Of a DNA stretch of 64,000 bases, positions 41,275 through 49,273 are shown piece after piece. The notes under the pieces are model-generated. The model ran no database searches and was not told the origin of the DNA. It saw only the letters and a list, made by a program, of their open reading frames with translations. The translations under genes and the position numbers were made by a program. How positions within the stretch are numbered: position 1 is the first letter of the stretch; every line of letters begins with the position of its first letter. Origin of the DNA: JAAUUE01 sp943370025 (lineage in GTDB: Bacteria; Cyanobacteriota; Cyanobacteriia; Cyanobacteriales; JAAUUE01); contig CALRPI020000016.1 of the NCBI GenBank assembly GCA_943370025.1, positions 17,939-81,938 on the forward strand. Reading direction: 5' to 3'.

Positions 41275-41325
41275 AAATGTAGTTGATATGATTGTATCGA
41301 GTTTATACAATCATCAACTACATTT
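41275..41325. repeat. Long palindrome upstream of the cyclophilin region
   Basis: AAATGTAGTTGATATGATTG, then TAT, pairs with ATACAATCATCAACTACATT over more than 20 bp, with one 2-nt bulge and a CGAGTTT loop. TTTTT follows on the plus strand, so it could terminate plus-strand transcription, or serve as a regulatory site in the gap between divergent genes. Confidence 0.65.
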
Positions 41326-41530
41326 TTACAGTGATGAGATGTACTGAAAACTGTATATCTATCCCTATACCTTGTATTAGTGCATCATGGGAACTTTAGA
41401 CGATTTTGCCTATCGAAAGTAGTCGAAATCATCTATTAGAATTATTTTGATTTAGCGAAGGATTTAGAATCGTTATAAGTCATTATTAATTAACCTTGAG
41501 AAATCAAAACACTAACCAAATAACTGAATT

Positions 41531-42640
41531 ATGACTAGCCAACTGACTGACCAAGAAAAAATTTCTACTTCAGAAAATACGCACTACTCTTCAATTAGAC
41601 CTTGGCAGTGGATGGCGTTAGGCTCCGGCTCTACAATTCTTCTATTCCTCAGTGGATTTGGCGCGTGGACTTTGGCTTCTCAGTTATTGTTAAATGACAA
41701 GAGTGTTGTCCAGAATCAACGTTCCTTAAACGCTGTAGATTCATACCCTCAAAAGTTGGGTGTGGACATATCCAATATCTCAAGACAGCAAATTTCAGGT
41801 GATCCGCCTTTGACATCTTTGAAATTAATGTATACACCGATGAGGAATAGAGAAACTTTGGTGGCTGGTGGTGATTTTCAGGAAGCCTTTGTTGCTACTG
41901 CTGTTAAGACTCCTAATGAAGTTCAGAAACCCGGCACAATTAGGACTGTTGAATCAGACAAGCCTGGGGGTATCAACCCTGCTACCCAAAGAAATAATGA
42001 TCCTAAGCGGGAAAGTAGTACTTCATCTAGGGATAATTCTGCAACAACACTAGCCTCTGATAGTGGTGCTGTAGATGAGGCAACAACAAAAAAATCCCCT
42101 TCCAGTGGCTCCTTTGATAATATTTCCTTTGATTGGGGATGGGATTTTTCTGAGGGTTTGGCAGCAGTTCAGGTGGGCGAAAGATGGGGTTATATTGATC
42201 GCATGGGACGCATGGTTATTAAGCCCCGGTTTCAAGAAGCTAGCTATTTTGCTGAAGGTTTGGCTAGCATCAAATCTGGCGATCGCTGGGGTTATATCGA
42301 TCGCACGGGAAAGGTGGTTATCTCTCCTCGATTCCAAGAGTCCAAAGGATTTTCCGAGGGCTTTGCGGCGGTTAAATTTGATGACAAATGGGGTTATATC
42401 GACAAGGAGGGCAGTTTTGTTGTCCAGCCCCAGTACGAAGCCGCAGAAACTTTCCATGAAGGATTAGCCAATGTCCAGTCAGATGATCTCTGGGGATATA
42501 TTGACCCCACCGGCAGGGTGAAAATATCCCTCCAATTCACTGATACTTGGGGTTTTTCTCAGGGCATTGCTCAAGTCAAGTTGGGTAAACGGATTGCTTA
42601 TATTGACAAAGATGGGAATTTCATTAGTAGCAGACCTTAG
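41531..42640 (+). CDS. WG-repeat (KWG) protein with N-terminal membrane anchor
   Basis: A 369-aa protein. A single membrane segment lies at about residues 32-50 (ALGSGSTILLFLSGFGAWTL). A polar Ser/Thr/Asn-rich linker runs to about 190. The C-terminal part has five WG repeats of the form WGYIDRxGxVVIxPRF: FSEGLAAVQVGERWGYID, FAEGLASIKSGDRWGYID, FSEGFAAVKFDDKWGYID, FHEGLANVQSDDLWGYID and a degenerate last one (GKRIAYID). WG repeats form a beta-structure thought to bind other proteins. The topology suggests an external repeat domain. The 3' end overlaps an antisense HEAT-gene fragment. Confidence 0.88.
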   Translation: MTSQLTDQEKISTSENTHYSSIRPWQWMALGSGSTILLFLSGFGAWTLASQLLLNDKSVVQNQRSLNAVDSYPQKLGVDISNISRQQISGDPPLTSLKLMYTPMRNRETLVAGGDFQEAFVATAVKTPNEVQKPGTIRTVESDKPGGINPATQRNNDPKRESSTSSRDNSATTLASDSGAVDEATTKKSPSSGSFDNISFDWGWDFSEGLAAVQVGERWGYIDRMGRMVIKPRFQEASYFAEGLASIKSGDRWGYIDRTGKVVISPRFQESKGFSEGFAAVKFDDKWGYIDKEGSFVVQPQYEAAETFHEGLANVQSDDLWGYIDPTGRVKISLQFTDTWGFSQGIAQVKLGKRIAYIDKDGNFISSRP

Positions 42641-42991
42641 GTGATAGCAGGTTATACCAAATCCGATTTTATTAATTTCCTTAATAATTGCCTGAGCCGA
42701 TGCTTGATGCCCGATCGCCCTCAGATCAAAGGCAGCAGCCCAGCGCAGATACATATTTTCATGGCTAAGGTTCTTGATAATTCGTTCAATATATTGGGGT
42801 TGGGGTTCATGAGTGATCAAGTAGGCATATCTTGCCGCAGCGCACTGGACTCGCTCTGAAGAGTGGTGCAAGAATGGCTCCACCAAGGAGAAGGCTTCCT
42901 TGGCTTGCAGGGTTCCCAAAGCCTCAATAATTACTTCGTAGGGTTGCTCTGTTTCTGAAGTGAGAAATTCCATTAACTGAGGAACGATCAC
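42479..42991 (-). pseudogene. Fragment of a HEAT-repeat phycobilisome-lyase-like (CpcE/NblB-type) gene
   Basis: Codons from 42991 to about 42680 encode HEAT repeats (YEVIIEALGTLQAKEAFSLV, VEPFLHHSSERVQCAAARYA, NMYLRWAAAFDLRAIGHQAS) of the phycobilisome-lyase type. After QAIIKEINKIGFGIT the sequence is an interspersed repeat end (GGAAATTAATAAAATCGG, then ATTTGGTATA, read on this strand) and the frame then runs antisense through the WG gene to 42479. The 5' side is also abrupt: GTG at 42991 with an in-frame TAA about 36 bp earlier. Both ends appear truncated. It lies next to cpcL, where a phycobilisome lyase would make sense. Confidence 0.65.
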
Positions 42992-43048
42992 CCGATCGCC
43001 AGTTTTGATCCAACTTTATCTAAATATTTGATCTAAATAAAGATTTTT

Positions 43049-43131
43049 AAGACTTACAAACTGTGAACAAATTACCTAGGATTAGATCATTTTTTGCGGG
43101 CTTCGACTTCGCTCAGCCCGCAAAAAATGAC
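43049..43131. repeat. Palindromic element, family B copy 7
   Basis: AAGACTTACAAACTGTGAAC at the left; hairpin TCATTTTTTGCGGGCTTCGA / GCTCAGCCCGCAAAAAATGA. The right terminal TAAGTCCT is missing, perhaps lost where the tandem repeat and family E copy 4 joined. Confidence 0.72.
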
Positions 43132-43161
43132 CAGTCGGCATCTGGTTCGCTTGGCGACTAA

Positions 43162-43215
43162 AGACATTTGGCTAAGCTCAGACATTCGGCTACGCTCAGA
43201 CATTTGGCTACGCTC
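43162..43215. repeat. Three tandem 18-bp units
   Basis: AGACATTTGGCTAAGCTC, AGACATTCGGCTACGCTC and AGACATTTGGCTACGCTC lie head to tail. The GGCTACGCTC motif also occurs in other repeats of this genome (e.g. near 18890 and 63740). They are not in a gene. Confidence 0.8.
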
Positions 43216-43287
43216 AGTCGAGCCATCGAGCCGTCGCAGCTACAGAAGCAAAACCTGTCGACCCAGGTTGCAGAAAGTTCTGAACTT

Positions 43288-43345
43288 TTCTTAGTCGGTG
43301 AAGACGGACTTTGTTCTTGTAATTGCGGTTTCAACCGCCAGAACC
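43288..43345. repeat. Interspersed repeat, family E copy 4
   Basis: TTTTCTTAGTCGGTGAAGAC, GGACTTTGTTCTTGTAAT and TGCGGTTTCAACCGCC. It lies 22 bp before the stop codon of cpcL. Confidence 0.75.
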
Positions 43346-43366
43346 TTTTTAGACATTCTCTAAGTC

Positions 43367-44122
43367 CTATTGATTGACGATCGAAAAACCTAGCATGAAC
43401 ACAATAATCCCCGAAATTGGCACCAAGAGTGCAGCAACCCGAGACCAGTCTGCCCGATCAACAAAAGTTTGGAAATCAAATTGCTCATCTTGGTCAAACA
43501 AACTATCGGCATTTTGTTTACCCATCCAAGCACCACCACGACTAGGTTTAGGTAGTTTATCTCGATAATCAGTGCCATAGCGAGCCACTTGAGAAAAGGG
43601 TAATTCCCCTTTAGAGCGCTGAGGAAGAATGCGCCGTCTTTGATAGGGAACCGTATTCTCGCCAAAATTATTCAGGTATTCTTCACTGTTGAGTAATTCA
43701 TCAACAAAACCCGTTAGTCCTTTAGTTGCTAAAACAATTGACCAAGCGATTTTTTCGCGATCGCTATAGGGATTGCGCCCCAAAATTCGCTGAATACAAA
43801 CCTGGGCAAAGCGATAATTGTTATTACTTTCATATACAAGTTGCCGAAAAGAATCAGAAAGTACTAAGCCCCGAATGAATTGTTTGACAGTAATTTGCTG
43901 CGATCGTAACTGAGATTCTAATGTTCGTTGTCGATAGCTATCCAACATTTGCTGCTCATTCCCAATCTGGCGATAGGCAGCCATGATCAACGCATCCATT
44001 TCTGAAGCATTGAGGATATCATCGGTTGTATAGATTCTCGGTTGCTCATCTCCGGGAATCTCAAATCCGGCTACTCGTTGATTTTGAGATTTGGGTGCAT
44101 ACTCCAGTAATGGAATCGACAT
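43367..44122 (-). CDS. cpcL: Phycobilisome rod linker with C-terminal membrane anchor (CpcL/CpcG2 type)
   Basis: A 251-aa linker. Residues about 20-190 form the phycobilisome linker (PBS_linker_poly) domain: STDD-like TTDDILNASEMDALIMAAYR, VKQFIRGLVLSDSFRQLVYE, NNYRFAQVCIQRILGRNPYS, TKGLTGFVDELLNSEEYLNN and GENTVPYQRRRI. The C-terminus ends in a hydrophobic helix (ALLVPISGIIVFMLGFSIV), which marks the CpcL (CpcG2) form. CpcL is known to build core-less rod phycobilisomes that attach to the membrane and feed photosystem I/NDH-1. The soluble CpcG is not in the window. A damaged HEAT lyase-type gene is next door. Confidence 0.93.
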   Translation of the reverse strand: MSIPLLEYAPKSQNQRVAGFEIPGDEQPRIYTTDDILNASEMDALIMAAYRQIGNEQQMLDSYRQRTLESQLRSQQITVKQFIRGLVLSDSFRQLVYESNNNYRFAQVCIQRILGRNPYSDREKIAWSIVLATKGLTGFVDELLNSEEYLNNFGENTVPYQRRRILPQRSKGELPFSQVARYGTDYRDKLPKPSRGGAWMGKQNADSLFDQDEQFDFQTFVDRADWSRVAALLVPISGIIVFMLGFSIVNQ

Positions 44123-44195
44123 AAATTTTTCTCCAAATAATATATTTTGATTGATTTCGTTTTTGCCGTAGATTATATCCCTCTAAATCTCTCTT

Positions 44196-44276
44196 AGAGT
44201 CCATTAATAAAGTGGTTAGAAGGTCTGGTTTGCGACCCAGGAGGGGGGCGAAAACCAGACTTTATTAGCCTATTAA
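44196..44276. repeat. Palindromic element, family A copy 4
   Basis: The flanks AGAGTCCATTAATAAAGTGG and TTTATTAGCCTATTAA have paired drift from the AGAGGTCATTTATAAA form. The hairpin is GGTCTGGTTTGCGACCC with GGGGGGCGAAAACCAGAC. The arm is related to copy 2. Confidence 0.78.
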
Positions 44277-44480
44277 GGAGAGGGATTTAGTTAATTCTCC
44301 CCGCTTTTTTATGGGTTTTTTCTTCCCGTAAAAATAGGGAACTATGAGGGATTTATCCGCTTAAATCTGAAGAAAAATAACCTCAGATATAAGTAGGGTC
44401 AATAATAGATCATGCTATACAATGTAATTGTTAGCAATATTTGTAGATTTTTTGTTACTAATTTGTTACTGATTTGCAAC

Positions 44481-44556
44481 TATAGTTATCCTAAATGAAT
44501 TTAGAATTTTAGAGGGTTGAGAACGGCTCCCCCGGAGAGCCGTTCTCAACGCTATA
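44481..44556. repeat. Palindromic element with TATAG/CTATA termini, family H copy 3
   Basis: It starts TATAGTTATCCTAAATGAAT and ends CTCAACGCTATA. The inner hairpin is GTTGAGAACGGCTC / GAGCCGTTCTCAAC around CCCCGGA. This is the most complete copy; copies at 1-46 and 33510-33568 are partial. Confidence 0.78.
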
Positions 44557-44605
44557 TTCATGGGTAAGGAATATCAGCTTAAACAATTTAAACAACTTTC
44601 TACCT

Positions 44606-45211
44606 GTGCCTCCTGAAATACCCACTGTCACAGGGCATTGGGCGATTATTCTGGCGGCGGGGGCATCGCAGCGGATGGGAACCTGCAAGGCAATGCTACC
44701 TTGGGGTGAGGGGCAGACCCTGCTCACCTATCAAGTTGAGCAGTTTGCAAAGGCGGGGATAGAGACGATCGCCGTGCTGAACCCTCAGAATGGGGCTGTG
44801 GTAGGTAATTCGGTTAATTCGATGCGGGCGATCGTGAATACCACCTCGGAACTAGGCAAAACTCACTCGATTCTGTTGGGGCTATCCCAACTACCCGCAA
44901 ATTTCGCCACGGTGATTATTTCTGCCGTAGATCAACCCAGACCGGCACAGCTATATCAGGACTTAATCCATCGATCGCAACAGCAAGCAAACCCCATCGT
45001 TGTGCCTACCTGTCAGGGAAAAATAGGGCATCCGATCCTATTTTCTCGGCAACTATTACCAGAATTATTAACTATTTCTGAAGCTACTTTGGGCTTACGG
45101 CAAGTGATCCAAAAATATCGACAAGAAATTAGTTATGTAGAAGCAACAGAAGTTGTCCTCAGCGATTTAAATACTCCTGATACCTACAACCAACTATTAA
45201 GAAAGCTGTGA
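44606..45211 (+). CDS. MobA-like nucleotidyltransferase (NTP_transf_3 family)
   Basis: A 201-aa nucleotidyltransferase of the MobA/MocA/CTP-transferase fold. The N-terminal nucleotide-binding signature is WAIILAAGASQRMGTCKAML (LAAGxSxRMG...K). Mid-protein, SAVDQPRPAQLYQDLI provides the metal-binding Asp (usually DxP). VPTCQGKIGHPILFSRQLLP is the conserved G-HP motif typical of molybdenum-cofactor cytidylyl- or guanylyltransferases. The start is a GTG at 44606. It could act in molybdenum cofactor maturation or a sugar pathway; no cofactor genes are nearby. Confidence 0.85.
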   Translation: MPPEIPTVTGHWAIILAAGASQRMGTCKAMLPWGEGQTLLTYQVEQFAKAGIETIAVLNPQNGAVVGNSVNSMRAIVNTTSELGKTHSILLGLSQLPANFATVIISAVDQPRPAQLYQDLIHRSQQQANPIVVPTCQGKIGHPILFSRQLLPELLTISEATLGLRQVIQKYRQEISYVEATEVVLSDLNTPDTYNQLLRKL

Positions 45212-45272
45212 TAAATTATCTCTGATAATAACTGTCATGATATCGTGATCCTACTTTCAAGCCATAAAGTAT

Positions 45273-48200
45273 ATGCCACAAATATTGTTGCCTAGTCGTG
45301 TCCGTATTAGCTTCTTTCTTAGTCGTCTCTTCCTGCTTTGTTCTGGCTTAGTCTTATTAGATCAAAGTTTTTTCGATCAAAGTCTTGCTGCTCAAGCTCA
45401 GATCATCCCTAATGGTGCTGGAACTGTAGTTAATGCCCAAGGGAACCAGATCAACATCACCGGGGGAACCCAAGCCGGAGCTAATCTTTTCCATAGTTTC
45501 CGGGATTTCCATGTCAATTCTACCCAGATTGCCAATTTTCTCAGCAATCCCCAAACTCAGAATATTCTGGCTCGGATCAATGGCGGGAATCCTTCAATAA
45601 TTAATGGATTGTTGCAAGTGACGGGAGGAAGTTCTAATTTATTTTTGATGAATCCAGCGGGGATAGTTTTTGGACAGGGAGCCAGTCTTAATATCCCGGC
45701 AAGTTTTACGGCAACAACAGCGAATCAAATTGGGTTTGGAAATAATTTATTTAATGCCTTTGGTGATAATAACTTTTCAGCTTTAGTTGGAAATCCTGAT
45801 AGTTTTCTCTTCACAACAACTCAAGCCGGAAGTATAGTTAATGCTGGGAATTTGGCAGTAGGAAATGGGCAGAATATTAGCTTGATTGCTGGAAATACAA
45901 TTAATACTGGCAGATTAACGGCTCCCGGTGGCGAGATTCAAGTATTAGCAGTGCCGGGAACGAATCGAGTTAGATTATCCCAGCCGGGACAGGTTTTGAG
46001 TTTAGAGATCATTCCTCCTGTGGATGGGGTGTTGAGGGCGATCGATCTACCAGCCTTACTCACGGGTAATGATTTACCGGGAATCCAAGTTAGTCCGACT
46101 GGGGTGCAGGTAGCGGGGACGAGTTTGCCGAATCAGCAGGGATTGGCGATCGCTTCGGGTGCGATCGATGTGAGTAGCACGACGGGGAATGGCGGGGTAG
46201 TACAGGTGATGGGCGATCGCGTGGCAGCCCTCAACTCTCGGATTAATGCCAATGGTGCAACAGGCGGGGGAACCGTAAGATTAGGTGGGGAATATCTGGG
46301 GGGAAGAGATACAGGAATTGCTCCAGAATTTAGATTTAATTCTCAGAGAACATTGGTCGATCGCAGCTCCCTGATCAGAGCTAATGCGACTAATACTGGA
46401 GAAGGAGGCAGAGTTATAGTATGGGCGGATCAAGGTACAGGATTTTTTGGCAGAATCACGGGACGGGGAGCCACGGAGCGGGGAGGATTTGTCGAAGTTT
46501 CGGGAAGAGAGAATTTAGCTTTTGATGGGCAAGTAGAACTACAGGGATTTAATGGCTTAGGTGGGACTTTGTTGCTGGATCCGGCAGATATTATCATTCA
46601 AGCTGTTGCGGGCAATGGTGATACCTCACTGCCAGTAATTTTGGCTGCTACTCTACCTGACCCTATGACAATTTCTGTGGGGGCTTTGGCTAGTATTGCT
46701 GCCGGGACAGCGATAAATCTCACTGCTAGTAATAGTATTGACTTTCAAACCAATATTGTCCTGACTGCTAATGGCACAGCCCCTATTACTTTTACTGCCC
46801 CAAATATTCTTGCCTCTCTGGGTGCAGTTAGCCTCGAATCGAGGGGGCGAAATATAGTTTTAAATGTAGGAAATATCAATGCCCAGAACTTAAGTCTTGA
46901 CGCAAGAACAGTAGCTGGGACAAACGCTGGAAATATTCAAGCTACTGCAAGTACTGGAAATTTAATAATAGGAACCTTATTTGCGATCGGTAATAACGCT
47001 AATTCGGGAGCCATTACCCTCAACGCTCCTCAAGGAAATATTACTTTTGGGGATATTGTTAGTGGGACTAGCGGCATTGGCAATAATGGAACCGTTAGTG
47101 TCACTGCCCTAGGAAATATTACATCTGGAAGTATTGTCACTAATGCGACCGGTACTGGCAATGGTGGAGCTATCAACCTTAGTTCTTCTCAAGGAAATAT
47201 TACCTCTGGGTTTATACAAAGCCTTACTACTGGCACTGGCAATGGTGGAACCATTAATTTCACTGCCCAAGGAAATATTACATCTGGGTTTATTAGTAGC
47301 AGGGCTAACAGTGGTAGTGGCGGAGCTGTCAACTTTACTTCTTCCCAAGGAAATATTACAACAGACCAGATTATTTCGAGTGTTGGTATTGGAACTGGGA
47401 ATGGCGGAACTATCAACCTCACTGCAAACCAAGGAAGTATTATAACTGGAGACATTAACAGTATTTCTACTAATCGCAGGGGCGGAGATATTAATATTCT
47501 TGCCCAAGGAAATATTCGGGCTGAGTATGTTGTCAGTGGGAGTATCACTAACAATGGGGGAAACATTAGACTTACTTCAACTCAAGGAAATATTACTACT
47601 GGAGGCATTAATTCTCGTGGTGATGGAGTAGGCAATGCCAGCGGAACCATTAACATTAATGCAGGGAATCTATTCCGGGTAACGGGTATTTGTGGTGGTC
47701 CCAGTATCTGTAGTGATGGGCAGAATGGTGCTGCGAATGGTGCTATAACTATCCGCCATGGTGGTGGGACAACTACGCCCTTTATAGTCGGTGACCCAAC
47801 TACTAATGGCACAGGAGGAAGGATTGATGCTGGAACTGGAAATATTATTAATACCACCTTCTCAGTTCCGGTTCCCCCTGATACCTATACTCAAGGTATT
47901 GTGAGAATTATTACAACGGCATCACCAGTAGTTCCACCCGTAGTTAATGATGTCTCTTCAGCCCTATTTGCACTATTAAGAACTCCCGATGCTCCCCCAA
48001 CTCCCGCCGCTGTCATCGTTGGCTCTCCCTCTGTTCCCGAACCGATCGTAATAGTAGAACCCCCAACTCCACCACCCGTTATTCCCCCAGTGATTCCTGT
48101 TCTCATTCCTGAACCAATTCTTAGCCCCCCAGTGGTTAATACTACGCCAATCCCCACAGCGATCGCCCCACCCGCGATTCCCGCCCTAAACCTATCTCCA

Positions 48201-48929
48201 GAAATGATTACTAACCTAAATAGAGGCAGTGCTGGCATAACCCCAGAACCGCCATCGGGAACCCTAACCCTGATCACCAATCCCAGTAGTGTGGAAGTAT
48301 CCATGAGGCTGAGTATTGGACTAGGCGATCGCATTTCCTTCACCGACTCCCCAGCCTCCTATAATTTGGCTGAAATTCAAAATAACCTAAATCAAACCAG
48401 CCGCACCCTCGGCATAAAGCCAGCTTTGATTTACTTTTTCTTTGCCCCAGACAGCAGCGGCATCCCAGAGAAAGATACCCTCGAAGTAATTTTGATTACT
48501 GAAAAAGGCGAACCTCTGCGAGTGCAATTCCTTGATGTCACTCGCCGTCAAGTGTTGGCGATGGTGAATAGATTGCAGGATAGCTCTGCGTATTTGCTTA
48601 CCCCAACTAATCCAGAAAATGGGGTTAATGAAAATTCCTCAGATTTCTTTGTGATCAATGGCATGGGAGAATCTCGCAGGTTGCAATTCACCAGTGCCAA
48701 TCGTCTGAACACAAGACTAAGCATTAGTTCTGGGGTGGATGATCCTCGGTTCGATCGCGATGCCGCCCGCCAGATCTATCAATGGCTGGTAGCGCCCCTA
48801 GAGCAGGAACTTCAGGCACAGGGTATTGATAATTTGGTGTTTTTAGGTGGTGCAGAATTGCGAGGTATTTCCCTAGGAGGGCTGTACGATGGACAGAGAT
48901 TTGTGAGGGAAAGGTACACAATCCGTTAG
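45273..48929 (+). CDS. Two-partner-secretion exoprotein (filamentous haemagglutinin N-terminal domain) with truncated CHAT domain
   Basis: A 1218-aa exported protein. After a signal peptide (SRLFLLCSGLVLLDQSF, cleavage near AQA) comes the TPS/haemagglutination-activity domain (GAGTVVNAQGNQINITGGTQ, LFHSFRDFHVNSTQIANFLS, SSNLFLMNPAGIVFGQGASL), needed for export by a TpsB porin, which is not in the window. Residues about 590-780 are tandem beta-helix repeats (GNITSGFIQSLTTGTGNGG and variants). A Pro-rich region (about 910-970) leads to a C-terminal part resembling the start of a CHAT peptidase domain (ARQIYQWLVAPLEQELQAQG, NLVFLGGAELRGISLGGLYD, GQRF). It stops before the expected His and Cys catalytic motifs, so the CHAT domain is incomplete. 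Confidence 0.85.
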   Translation: MPQILLPSRVRISFFLSRLFLLCSGLVLLDQSFFDQSLAAQAQIIPNGAGTVVNAQGNQINITGGTQAGANLFHSFRDFHVNSTQIANFLSNPQTQNILARINGGNPSIINGLLQVTGGSSNLFLMNPAGIVFGQGASLNIPASFTATTANQIGFGNNLFNAFGDNNFSALVGNPDSFLFTTTQAGSIVNAGNLAVGNGQNISLIAGNTINTGRLTAPGGEIQVLAVPGTNRVRLSQPGQVLSLEIIPPVDGVLRAIDLPALLTGNDLPGIQVSPTGVQVAGTSLPNQQGLAIASGAIDVSSTTGNGGVVQVMGDRVAALNSRINANGATGGGTVRLGGEYLGGRDTGIAPEFRFNSQRTLVDRSSLIRANATNTGEGGRVIVWADQGTGFFGRITGRGATERGGFVEVSGRENLAFDGQVELQGFNGLGGTLLLDPADIIIQAVAGNGDTSLPVILAATLPDPMTISVGALASIAAGTAINLTASNSIDFQTNIVLTANGTAPITFTAPNILASLGAVSLESRGRNIVLNVGNINAQNLSLDARTVAGTNAGNIQATASTGNLIIGTLFAIGNNANSGAITLNAPQGNITFGDIVSGTSGIGNNGTVSVTALGNITSGSIVTNATGTGNGGAINLSSSQGNITSGFIQSLTTGTGNGGTINFTAQGNITSGFISSRANSGSGGAVNFTSSQGNITTDQIISSVGIGTGNGGTINLTANQGSIITGDINSISTNRRGGDINILAQGNIRAEYVVSGSITNNGGNIRLTSTQGNITTGGINSRGDGVGNASGTININAGNLFRVTGICGGPSICSDGQNGAANGAITIRHGGGTTTPFIVGDPTTNGTGGRIDAGTGNIINTTFSVPVPPDTYTQGIVRIITTASPVVPPVVNDVSSALFALLRTPDAPPTPAAVIVGSPSVPEPIVIVEPPTPPPVIPPVIPVLIPEPILSPPVVNTTPIPTAIAPPAIPALNLSPEMITNLNRGSAGITPEPPSGTLTLITNPSSVEVSMRLSIGLGDRISFTDSPASYNLAEIQNNLNQTSRTLGIKPALIYFFFAPDSSGIPEKDTLEVILITEKGEPLRVQFLDVTRRQVLAMVNRLQDSSAYLLTPTNPENGVNENSSDFFVINGMGESRRLQFTSANRLNTRLSISSGVDDPRFDRDAARQIYQWLVAPLEQELQAQGIDNLVFLGGAELRGISLGGLYDGQRFVRERYTIR

Positions 48930-48935
48930 ATCAAT

Positions 48936-49003
48936 GAGAGGCTATTTAAATTTAAAAGGTCTGATTTTTCCCTGCGGGGGCGAGAAATCAGACCTTTTAG
49001 CCA
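48936..49003. repeat. Palindromic element, family A-like copy 5
   Basis: GAGAGGCTATTTAAATTT, then hairpin AAAAGGTCTGATTT / AAATCAGACCTTTT with a TTCCCTGCGGGGGCGAG loop. It is only 6 bp after the stop of the truncated CHAT exoprotein and 7 bp before family C copy 3. Confidence 0.7.
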
Positions 49004-49010
49004 ACGCATA

Positions 49011-49105
49011 TATAGTAAGTGCCATTCTAGTTAGGACAGGGACGTTTTTGAGGGCGCGCTCCGCGCACCCTCAAAAACGTCCTAATTAAATCGGCAACTA
49101 CTATA
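49011..49105. mobile_element. Palindromic MITE-like element, family C copy 3
   Basis: TATAGTAAGTGCCATTCTAG at the left, TCGGCAACTACTATA at the right, centre GTTTTTGAGGGCGCG / CGCGCACCCTCAAAAAC. The stem pair C-G of copy 1 (GTTTTCGAGG) is T-A here on both arms. Confidence 0.85.
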
Positions 49106-49273
49106 ACAACCGCCAAGGGGTTTCCACTACTCAATCTCTCTGGCAACAGCTATAAATGACCTCTGAGAGGGATAGTTCTGATACTGAAAACAAGCTGTTA
49201 AAAAACTGTGATGACTTATCCTTTCCAATAGCTACTTATAGTATTGTGAGGCTACTTTTAAGCCATAAAGTGT

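Larger units (their letters stand above)
48930..49273. other. Intergenic region between exoprotein and its decayed copy
   Basis: About 345 bp. It holds family A copy 5, family C copy 3 and a degenerate family I end (CAACCGCCAAGGGG...CAACAGCTATA, 49107-49154). From about 49225 to 49273 the sequence duplicates the leader of the exoprotein gene (AAGCCATAAAGTGTATGC versus AAGCCATAAAGTATATGC). Confidence 0.6.

Noticed and set aside
43162..43215. Possible CRISPR-like direct repeats
   Set aside because: Units are contiguous 18-mers without spacers, and no cas genes are present.
43094..43377. Short plus-strand frames next to cpcL
   Set aside because: They translate tandem 18-bp units and repeat E, with no independent coding evidence.
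47891..48343. Minus-strand Gly/Thr-rich frame of 150 codons
   Set aside because: Antisense of the Pro-rich part of the exoprotein gene; composition follows from the complementary strand.
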